DNA of 64,000 nt from contig CANNGJ010000004.1 of assembly GCA_947504185.1 (NCBI GenBank), positions 1 through 64,000 of the forward strand. Direction: 5' to 3'. This DNA comes from an uncultured Tenacibaculum sp. Lineage in GTDB: Bacteria; Bacteroidota; Bacteroidia; Flavobacteriales; Flavobacteriaceae. A program made the position numbers and the translations under genes. Numbering within the stretch: position 1 is the stretch's first letter; each line of letters starts with the position of its first letter. The notes below the pieces were generated by a model. The model saw nothing but the letters and a program-made list of their open reading frames with translations, did no database searches and had not been told where the DNA came from. Positions 9,126 through 16,368 of the stretch are shown here, in pieces.

Positions 9126-10560
9126 TTTTAGAAGTTTTTATAGCTAATAGACCTATGAAAGTTATCAATCCGTTTAAGATTAAGACAAAGAACCCGAAGT
9201 CAAAATTAAATTGAGATTTACTAAAAATACTGATTAAGTAAGTAAGCACAGGAGAAATCAAACAGATGATAGGAACCAATTTGTCTTTTACATTGAATTT
9301 GGTGAATAACCCAAAAGCATACAATCCTAATAATGGACCATAGGTGTAACCAGCAAACTGAAATATTTTAGCAATCACACTAGCATCTGCAATAAAATAT
9401 TTAAAGATTAAAATGGTAGCAATTAATATGAATGAAAATAATACATGTATTGTTTTACGTGTTTTTTCTTTTTGTTGCTCGTTGTCTTTTTTATCAATCT
9501 CTAAAATATCAATACTAAAAGAAGTGGTTAACGAGGTTAAGGCACTATCAGCACTTGAATAAGCTGCAGCAATTAACCCTAATAAAAAGAATAGAGAAGT
9601 AGCAATACCTAAATCACCACTCATAGCAATCATAGGAAATAGGTTGTCTTTATGAGCATCAATTCCGTTGGTTGTAGCATAATCAGTTAATAAAACTCCT
9701 AAAGCTAAAAAGAAAAAGTTAACAATTACCAATACAATGGTAAACCAAAACATATTTTTTTGAGCGTCTTTTAAATTACGACACGTCAAGTTTTTTTGCA
9801 TCATATCTTGATCTAATCCAGTCATTACAATAGCAATAAAAGCTCCTGAAAAGAATCGATTCCAGAAATAATTTCCTGCTTTTGGATCATCGAAAAAGAA
9901 CATTTTTGATAGTTTGTTATCAGAAATATAAGAGAACAAACTGTCTATTTGCATAGCATCTTTAATCATCACAATACAAACTCCTACAGCAATTAGCATA
10001 AATAATGTTTGCAGTGTATCTGTCCAAACAATGGTTTTTATTCCTCCTTTAAATGTATATAGCCAAATTAATAAAATGGTAATGGTTACGGTTACCCAGA
10101 ACGGAATTCCGTAAGCATCAAACAAAATTAATTGTAAAACGTTGGCTACTAAAAACAAACGAAAGGCTGCTCCTATTGTTCTTGATAATAAAAAGAAAGA
10201 AGCTCCTGTTTTGTATGAATGTCTACCAAAACGATCTTCTAAATAGGTATAAATAGATGTTAAGTTTAATCGATAGTAGAGAGGAAGTAATATTAAACCT
10301 ATAACTGCATATCCAACAACATAACCTAGTACCATTTGCATATAGCTCATTTGTTGTCCTTCTACCCAACCTGGAACCGAAATAAAAGTAACTCCAGAGA
10401 GCGAAGCTCCAATCATACCAAAGGCAACTAAATACCAAGGGGATGAATTATCTGCTTTAAAAAAGGTGTTGTTATTAGCTGATTTACCAGTGATGTATGA
10501 AATAAGAATTAATACACCAAAATAAGCAAGGATAAGGAGTAATATGTGTAGTGGTTGCAT
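9118..10560 (-). CDS. Sodium:solute symporter (SSS family)
   Basis: Inner-membrane transporter of 480 residues with about 13 hydrophobic helices, the usual size and topology for the SSS family. Conserved family pieces include GVTFISVPGW in helix 2-3, the loop TFKGGIKTIVWTDTLQ, GLDQDMMQKNL, and AAAYSSADSALTSLTTSF, which carries serines of the sodium site. It couples sodium entry to uptake of a small solute; the substrate (sugar, amino acid, iodide-like anion) cannot be assigned. First gene of an operon with a small basic protein and a DUF985 cupin. Confidence 0.9.
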   Translation of the reverse strand: MQPLHILLLILAYFGVLILISYITGKSANNNTFFKADNSSPWYLVAFGMIGASLSGVTFISVPGWVEGQQMSYMQMVLGYVVGYAVIGLILLPLYYRLNLTSIYTYLEDRFGRHSYKTGASFFLLSRTIGAAFRLFLVANVLQLILFDAYGIPFWVTVTITILLIWLYTFKGGIKTIVWTDTLQTLFMLIAVGVCIVMIKDAMQIDSLFSYISDNKLSKMFFFDDPKAGNYFWNRFFSGAFIAIVMTGLDQDMMQKNLTCRNLKDAQKNMFWFTIVLVIVNFFFLALGVLLTDYATTNGIDAHKDNLFPMIAMSGDLGIATSLFFLLGLIAAAYSSADSALTSLTTSFSIDILEIDKKDNEQQKEKTRKTIHVLFSFILIATILIFKYFIADASVIAKIFQFAGYTYGPLLGLYAFGLFTKFNVKDKLVPIICLISPVLTYLISIFSKSQFNFDFGFFVLILNGLITFIGLLAIKTSKNA

Positions 10561-10635
10561 ACAATTAAATTATGAATTACGAATGTACTAAATTTCTTAT
10601 TCGTAATTTATAATATATAAACTGAGTGATATAAA

Positions 10636-10664
10636 GAGAAAAAGAAAAGCGAACCGAAGTTCGC
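10636..10664 (-). terminator. Terminator of the orphan leader-peptide gene
   Basis: On the minus strand GCGAAC-TTCG-GTTCGC (six base pairs with the very stable UUCG tetraloop) is followed by a T-rich tract, 9 nt after the stop codon of the peptide at 10673-10831. Confidence 0.85.
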
Positions 10665-10672
10665 TAATCATA

Positions 10673-10831
10673 TTAAATTTCTATCATAATTAGTACACAA
10701 TGACAAGGCCCGCAATAATACCCAGGAGGGCATGGAGTTTGTGCATCACAATAACGTGGAGCACCTCCATTAATAGATTGTTGTTCTGATTTCTTAAGGC
10801 TTTTACCTAGATTTGAAATGTTTTTTAACAT
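10673..10831 (-). CDS. Orphan double-glycine-leader Cys-rich peptide (P10)
   Basis: Peptide of 52 residues that shares the leader of the 20-28 kb cluster in diverged form (MLKNISNLGKSLKK, then SEQQSINGG). Cleavage after the double glycine would release a 29-residue core with five cysteines (APRYC...PC...YYCGPCHC) and a hydrophobic end. It has its own promoter with the regulon element of copy B, and its own terminator, so it is a complete transcription unit about 9 kb from the transporter genes. It would need the distant C39 transporter for export. The reading frame is short, but leader similarity and the flanking signals make it a real gene. Confidence 0.85.
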   Translation of the reverse strand: MLKNISNLGKSLKKSEQQSINGGAPRYCDAQTPCPPGYYCGPCHCVLIMIEI

Positions 10832-10852
10832 GATTTGAGTTTTAAAATTTGT

Positions 10853-10918
10853 TAAAACTACTGTAAATCAATTAGATAAGTGGTTGAAAAACCATAGAAA
10901 AAGTAAGGTAAAACCGTA
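10853..10918 (-). promoter_or_regulatory. Peptide-regulon promoter, copy B
   Basis: On the minus strand TACGGTTTT, 13 bp and TATGGTTTT (10888-10918) form the direct repeat. The -7 box TAGTTTTA (one mismatch) follows after exactly 27 bp at 10853-10860. The predicted transcript begins about 15 nt before the ATG of the orphan peptide. Same geometry as copies A and C. Confidence 0.7.
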
Positions 10919-10943
10919 AAGTTAATTTTAAAAGAGTTATAGC

Positions 10944-11573
10944 TTATAATTCGATAATAACTTCTGAGGTTTCTCTACGAACTTTTTTCAAATCTTTCAT
11001 ATAATCGTCTTGAGCTCTAAAACCAACAGGTAATACTAAAACAGATGTTAAATTGTGTTTATCTAAGCCTAAAATTTCATCGTACTTCTCAGGAACAAAA
11101 CCTTCCATAGGGCAAGAATCTATTTGTTCATTTGCTGCAACAGTCATTAAGTTTCCTAAAGCAATATAGGCTTGATTTTTATTCCAGTCGCTTAATTCTT
11201 CTTGCGTTTTGTTGCCAATAGAAGAAGTAAGCATTGTTTTAAAAGGATCTAAAATTTCATCAGGAGTATTTCTGATATTTTTTACCAAAGAAAAATAACT
11301 TTCAACATCTTTTACCGTGTATTCTTTTGGAATACATAAAACTAATACATGTGATGCTTGCGCTACTTGAGGCTGATTCCAAGAATGTTCAATTAATTGC
11401 TGTTGAATTGCTTTATTTTGTATAACAACCATTTTAACAGGTTGTAATCCGTATGAAGTAGCTGTTAAATTAAAAGCTTCTTTTAAAGTATTTATTTGAG
11501 TTTCTGAAAGTGATTTATTTTCGTCGAATTTTTTAACAGCATAACGCCATTGTAAACTTTCTATACTATTCAT
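10944..11573 (-). CDS. NAD(P)H-dependent nitroreductase-family oxidoreductase
   Basis: FMN-dependent reductase of 209 residues of the NfsB/NfnB-like family. The N-terminus (WRYAVKKFDENKSLSE) carries the R-x-A-x-K-x-F pattern whose residues bind the FMN phosphate, and TATSYGLQPVKMVVI is the next conserved block. The region ALGNLMTVAANEQIDSCPMEGF and the final RRETSEVIIEL are also typical. It can reduce nitroaromatics or quinones; the physiological substrate is unknown. Single gene, with a -7 box (TATTTTTG) at 11595-11602. Confidence 0.9.
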   Translation of the reverse strand: MNSIESLQWRYAVKKFDENKSLSETQINTLKEAFNLTATSYGLQPVKMVVIQNKAIQQQLIEHSWNQPQVAQASHVLVLCIPKEYTVKDVESYFSLVKNIRNTPDEILDPFKTMLTSSIGNKTQEELSDWNKNQAYIALGNLMTVAANEQIDSCPMEGFVPEKYDEILGLDKHNLTSVLVLPVGFRAQDDYMKDLKKVRRETSEVIIEL

Positions 11574-11594
11574 CTTTTGAATTTATTTATGCAA

Positions 11595-11602
11595 CAAAAA
11601 TA
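11595..11602 (-). promoter_or_regulatory. -7 box of the nitroreductase gene
   Basis: TATTTTTG on the minus strand agrees with TAnnTTTG and lies 22 nt before the ATG at 11573. Confidence 0.5.
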
Positions 11603-11661
11603 CAATTGCTTTTAAGAATGATAAATGTTTGATAATTGTAAAAATTGATAGTTCAATCAAT

Positions 11662-12489
11662 TTAACCTTTATAATTGTCAATTATTTTGATAAAGGTTTC
11701 TGGTTCAGGACGAACACGATAATTATCGGTTAAATCAGCAAAAATAATTTTATTATTATTGTCAGTAATAATTACGGTTGGTAAGACAACGTCAGATTCA
11801 TAACCAAAAACTTGAAATCCAGCAGGTAATCCGTTTTCATGAAGAATTCCTAATTGCTTAGCAACTTTGTTTTCTGAGTCAACTAAAAAATGAAAAGGAA
11901 CTTTATGTTTATTAGCTAAGCTTTTAGTGAATTTATGAGGTTGTGAACTCACCAAAACCATATCTGCATTTCGTTTATCAAGTTTTTTATATTCATTTAC
12001 CACTTCTTTTATTTGTGCCATGCATAAAGGACACCAATTACCACGATAGAATATGAATATCTTAAAATTACCAGATAAATCGTTAAGTGAAATTTTTTCT
12101 TTTTCACCATTTTCAAGAGTAAAATTAGGTAGTGTTTTTCCAAAGTCTAAAACAGTAGTATTTCTTGAATTAAATGAAGAGTACCATGTTAAATACGCTA
12201 GCCAACCCAAAGCCAAACTTACTGAAATAAGTAATGATTTTTGTTCGAAATTAAAAAGATTCAAAGCTAGTCCGATTACAATTAAAGTAGAATAAAAGGT
12301 TAATGTTTTAGTTGTTCTCGCAACAGGTTTTATAAAAAGCATACTAAAGAATACAATGATAGTTATTGAAGAAATTAATAAACCAACACCGCTTATACTA
12401 AAATTAGAATCGATAATTGTTTTTATAAAAATAACTAAAGCAAACACAGGGAATCCGCTAATAAAAAGCGATTTAAAAATATTTTTCAT
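11662..12489 (-). CDS. Membrane-anchored redoxin (AhpC/TSA-type) protein
   Basis: Protein of 275 residues. Four hydrophobic helices occupy about residues 8-28, 33-53, 62-80 and 86-104. A thioredoxin-fold AhpC/TSA domain follows, with the redox pair in FYRGNWCPLCMAQI and a TVIITD strand near the C-terminus. The domain resembles peroxiredoxin Q or TlpA-like reductases. Which side of the membrane it faces is not certain, so it could reduce peroxides or handle periplasmic thiols. It is divergent from the DUF2851 gene with only 37 nt between the starts, leaving room for back-to-back promoters. Confidence 0.75.
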   Translation of the reverse strand: MKNIFKSLFISGFPVFALVIFIKTIIDSNFSISGVGLLISSITIIVFFSMLFIKPVARTTKTLTFYSTLIVIGLALNLFNFEQKSLLISVSLALGWLAYLTWYSSFNSRNTTVLDFGKTLPNFTLENGEKEKISLNDLSGNFKIFIFYRGNWCPLCMAQIKEVVNEYKKLDKRNADMVLVSSQPHKFTKSLANKHKVPFHFLVDSENKVAKQLGILHENGLPAGFQVFGYESDVVLPTVIITDNNNKIIFADLTDNYRVRPEPETFIKIIDNYKG

Positions 12490-12526
12490 AAATTAATAGT
12501 CGTAAAAGAATTGCTAATTTACGGTT

Positions 12527-13801
12527 ATGAAAGAAGAATTTCTACATTTTTTATGGCAATACAAATTGTTTGATGTAAACACATTAAAAACTATAGAGAA
12601 TGAAAGTATACAAATTTTAAAATCAGGTGATTATAATAAAAACTCAGGACCAGATTTTTTAAATTCTCAAATAAAAATTAATGACCAATTATGGGTTGGT
12701 AATGTTGAAATTCACATGAATTCATCTGATTGGTATCTACACAAACACGAGGAAAATGAAAATTACGACGCTGTAATTTTACATGTAGTTTGGAATAACG
12801 ATGCAGATGTATTTATGAGGAACAATAAACCAATTCCTACTTTAGAATTGAAGTATTTTGTTAATAAAGAATTACTAGGTAATTATCATAATTTATTTTC
12901 TAAACAACAACGTTGGATTCCTTGTGAAAATCAAATTGAAGAAGTTGACAGTTTTGTTATTAAGAATTGGTTAGAGCGATTATATTTTGAACGATTAGAA
13001 AGTAAGTCAATTTTAATTAAAGAATTATTAGAGAAATCGAATAATGATTATGAAGCTGTTCTATTTCAATTATTAGCTAAAAATTTTGGGTTGAAAGTAA
13101 ACGGAGATTCATTTTTACAATTAGCAACTTCTTTTGATTTTGCAGTTTTAAGAAAGATTAGATTTAATGAATTGCAATTAGAAGCGCTATTATTTGGACA
13201 AGCCGGTTTTTTAGATAAGGATGTTGAAAATGTTTATCAATTAGAATTAAAAAAGGAGTACAAATATTTACAACATAAATATAATTTGCAAGCCATTGCT
13301 AATGGTTTTCAATTTTTTAGAATGCGTCCGAATAATTTTCCAACAATTAGAATAGCACAATTAGTTTCGTTGTTTAATAAACATCAGAATTTATTTTCTA
13401 AGTTAATAGAGTTAGATAAGTTAGAAGATTTTTATAAACTACTTTCAGTAGAAGTAAATGATTTTTGGAAAACACATTATACGTTTGAAACAGAATCTAA
13501 AAAATCAACAAAGAAACTCACAAAATCGTTTATTGATTTGTTGTTAATCAATACAGTTATTCCATTAAAGTTTGTTTATTATAAAAGTAGAGGAGAGGAA
13601 GGTCAAGAAAAAACACTAAAGTTAATTCAGCAATTTAAACCAGAGAAGAATTCAATTGTCTCTAAATTCTCAGATTTAAAAATAAAAGCAGATAGCGCGT
13701 TTGAAAGTCAAGCTTTATTAGAACTTAAAAACAACTATTGCGCAAAGAAACGTTGTTTACAGTGCGCAATAGGTAATAATTTGTTGAGAAAATCTAATTA
13801 A
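12527..13801 (+). CDS. DUF2851 family protein
   Basis: Protein of 424 residues recognised as DUF2851, a family found widely in Bacteroidetes. The conserved N-terminal block has NSGPDFLNSQI, GNVEIHMNSSDWYLHKH and ILHVVWNND. A cysteine cluster CAKKRCLQCAIG at the C-terminus could bind metal. The D, E and K/H residues around GPDF...EIH resemble a nuclease-like core, but no activity has been shown as far as I know. The 3' end overlaps by 4 nt with the convergent E1 dehydrogenase gene. Confidence 0.85.
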   Translation: MKEEFLHFLWQYKLFDVNTLKTIENESIQILKSGDYNKNSGPDFLNSQIKINDQLWVGNVEIHMNSSDWYLHKHEENENYDAVILHVVWNNDADVFMRNNKPIPTLELKYFVNKELLGNYHNLFSKQQRWIPCENQIEEVDSFVIKNWLERLYFERLESKSILIKELLEKSNNDYEAVLFQLLAKNFGLKVNGDSFLQLATSFDFAVLRKIRFNELQLEALLFGQAGFLDKDVENVYQLELKKEYKYLQHKYNLQAIANGFQFFRMRPNNFPTIRIAQLVSLFNKHQNLFSKLIELDKLEDFYKLLSVEVNDFWKTHYTFETESKKSTKKLTKSFIDLLLINTVIPLKFVYYKSRGEEGQEKTLKLIQQFKPEKNSIVSKFSDLKIKADSAFESQALLELKNNYCAKKRCLQCAIGNNLLRKSN

Positions 13802-16257
13802 TATAAACTCTTAAATTTAGCTGGATTTGCTTCGTGCATAATCTCATATACTTTTTCAAAAATATCTTCAGCAGATGGTTTAGAGAAATAATCTCCGTCT
13901 GTACCATAAGCAGGTCTATGTGCTTTTGCTGTTAATGTTTGAGGCTTACTATCTAAATGCTTATATCCATTTTGATTTTCAACGATTTCTTGTAATAAAT
14001 ATGCAGAAGCTCCACCAGGAACATCCTCATCAACTACTAATAATCTGTTTGTTTTAGCAACCGATTTTACGGTGTCATGATTTATATCGAAAGGTAATAA
14101 ACTCTGAGCATCTACAATTTCAACATCAATACCAACTTGAGCTAAATCTTTAGCAGCTTCTTCTACAATTCTTAATGTTGATCCATAAGAAATAATAGTA
14201 ATGTCAGTACCTTCTTTTATAGTTTCTACAACTCCGATAGGTGTTTTAAATTCACCTAAATTAGTTGGTAGTTCTTCTTTTAAACGATAACCATTTAAAC
14301 ACTCCACTACTAAAGCAGGATCGTCCCCTTCTAATAAAGTGTTGTAGAATCCAGCAGCCTTAGTCATATTTCTAGGAACTAAAACATGAATTCCTCTAAT
14401 GTTATTTATGATACCTCCCATTGGAGAACCTGAATGCCAAATGCCTTCTAAACGGTGTCCGCGAGTACGAATAATTAACGGAGCTTTTTGCTTTCCAAAT
14501 GTACGGTAACGAAGTGTTGCTAAATCGTCACTCATAATTTGTAAAGCATATAATAAGTAGTCTAAATATTGGATTTCAGCAATTGGACGTAAACCACGCA
14601 TTGCCATTCCGATACCTTGGCCTAAAATTGTTGCTTCACGAATTCCAACATCAGAAACTCTTAATTCACCGTGCTTTTCTTGTAAGCCTTCTAGTCCTTG
14701 GTTTACATCACCAATATAACCTGCATCTTCACCAAAGATTAAAGTTTCTGGGTATTTACTAAAAATTGCATCAAAATTATCACGCATAATAATACGTGCA
14801 TCTACCATATTTTTTTCTGAAGCATATGTAGGTAATTCTGTAGCAACATTTTGTGTGGCTTGCTCTGTTTCGCTTAATAAATGAGCAGAATATTTAACAG
14901 CTGCATTATCAATAGATGATTTTATGAAGTTCTGTAATTCAATTTTTTCCACAAAGTTTTCATCTTTTAAATAACGTAAACTTTTACGTGCAGCTACTAA
15001 AATATCTTTACGAATAGGTTCATCGATAGTAGCTAAATCGTTTTTATATTTAGTAATAAATGACCCGTTATTACTTTTTTGAGCTACTCTTTCTAATAAT
15101 TCAATTGCTAAAGCAACTTCAGCTTTTATCTCATTAGTAAAAGCGCTCCAAGCAGCACGCTTTGCTTTACTAACTTCTTTTTTAGACTCTTTTTCTATTT
15201 TAATTAATTCTTCTTCAGAATCAATAAATTTTAAAGTGTCTCCATTTTCATCTTGCAATTCAAACTCTAAAATCCATTTACGCATTTGAGTAATACAGTC
15301 GAAATCTTGCTCCCATTGTAAACGCTCTGGAGATTTATATCTTTCGTGTGAACCAGAAGTTGAATGCCCTTGAGGTTGTGTTAATTCTTTTACATGAATT
15401 AAAACTGGAATATGTTGCTCTCTAGCAATTTTTGAAGCTTTGTTATAAGTATCTATCAGTTGAACATAATCCCAACCATTTACTACAAAAATTTCATATC
15501 CGTTTGTATCGTTTTCTTTCTGGAACCCTTTTAAAATTTCAGAAATACTTTCTTTTGTTGTTTGATGTTTAGCGTGTACCGAAATTCCGTATTCATCATC
15601 CCAAACATTCATTACCATTGGTACTTGTAAAACTCCAGCAGCATTGATAGTTTCAAAAAATAAACCTTCGCTTGTACTTGCGTTACCAATAGTACCCCAA
15701 GCTACTTCATTACCTTGGTTAGAGAAATTTGTAAAGCTTTCTAAACCGTCAACATTTCTATAAATTTTAGAAGCTTGTGCTAAACCTAATAAACGTGGCA
15801 TTTGCCCTGCGGTTGGAGAAATATCTGCTGATGAATTTTTCTGAGCAGTTAAGTTTTTCCAATTTCCATTTTCATCTATTGAGTGAGTAGCAAAATGCCC
15901 TCCCATTTGGCGACCTGCTGACATTGGTTCAATATTAATATCAGTATGTGCATATAACCCTGCAAAAAACTGTTGAGGTGTTAATTGATCAATAGCCATC
16001 ATAAAAGTTTGATCACGGTAATAACCCGAACGAAAATCACCATTTTGAAAAGCTTTCGCCATTGCTAATTGCGGCACTTCTTTACCATCACCAAAAATTC
16101 CAAACTTAGCTTTACCAGTTAAAACTTCTCTTCGTCCTAGTAAACTACATTCTCTACTAATACGAGCAATTCTATAATCGTTTAAAACTTCATTTTTGAA
16201 ATCTTGAAAAGAAAGTTGTTGAGTGTTAGCTACTTCGGTCTTTGGCGTCATAATCAT
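13798..16257 (-). CDS. 2-oxoacid dehydrogenase E1 component, fused alpha and beta subunits
   Basis: Thiamine-diphosphate enzyme of 819 residues that decarboxylates a 2-oxoacid (branched-chain 2-oxoisovalerate type most likely, pyruvate possible). The alpha-like half spans about residues 1-400; the ThDP motif region reads GNASTSEGLFFETINAAGVL...NVWDDEYGISV. The beta-like half starts near 480 and contains LIFGEDAGYIGDVNQGLEG, a PMGGIINNIRG region and YGSTLRIVEEAA. Fusion of both chains is common in Bacteroidetes. Two possible ATGs lie six bases apart; the upstream one is given. A -7 box TATCTTTG lies 19-26 nt before the start. E2 and E3 are not in this window. Confidence 0.92.
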   Translation of the reverse strand: MIMTPKTEVANTQQLSFQDFKNEVLNDYRIARISRECSLLGRREVLTGKAKFGIFGDGKEVPQLAMAKAFQNGDFRSGYYRDQTFMMAIDQLTPQQFFAGLYAHTDINIEPMSAGRQMGGHFATHSIDENGNWKNLTAQKNSSADISPTAGQMPRLLGLAQASKIYRNVDGLESFTNFSNQGNEVAWGTIGNASTSEGLFFETINAAGVLQVPMVMNVWDDEYGISVHAKHQTTKESISEILKGFQKENDTNGYEIFVVNGWDYVQLIDTYNKASKIAREQHIPVLIHVKELTQPQGHSTSGSHERYKSPERLQWEQDFDCITQMRKWILEFELQDENGDTLKFIDSEEELIKIEKESKKEVSKAKRAAWSAFTNEIKAEVALAIELLERVAQKSNNGSFITKYKNDLATIDEPIRKDILVAARKSLRYLKDENFVEKIELQNFIKSSIDNAAVKYSAHLLSETEQATQNVATELPTYASEKNMVDARIIMRDNFDAIFSKYPETLIFGEDAGYIGDVNQGLEGLQEKHGELRVSDVGIREATILGQGIGMAMRGLRPIAEIQYLDYLLYALQIMSDDLATLRYRTFGKQKAPLIIRTRGHRLEGIWHSGSPMGGIINNIRGIHVLVPRNMTKAAGFYNTLLEGDDPALVVECLNGYRLKEELPTNLGEFKTPIGVVETIKEGTDITIISYGSTLRIVEEAAKDLAQVGIDVEIVDAQSLLPFDINHDTVKSVAKTNRLLVVDEDVPGGASAYLLQEIVENQNGYKHLDSKPQTLTAKAHRPAYGTDGDYFSKPSAEDIFEKVYEIMHEANPAKFKSLY

Positions 16258-16275
16258 CTAATTTTGGTATGGTTA

Positions 16276-16283
16276 CAAAGATA
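16276..16283 (-). promoter_or_regulatory. -7 box of the E1 dehydrogenase gene
   Basis: TATCTTTG on the minus strand is a full match to TAnnTTTG and lies 19 nt before the ATG at 16257. Confidence 0.55.
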
Positions 16284-16368
16284 GTTTTTTTAGTTGAAAT
16301 TTAAAAATTTCAGTTTTTACTGAATTATCTTCAAAAAAATAACGAAAAAACAAAAATTATTGAAGTAT

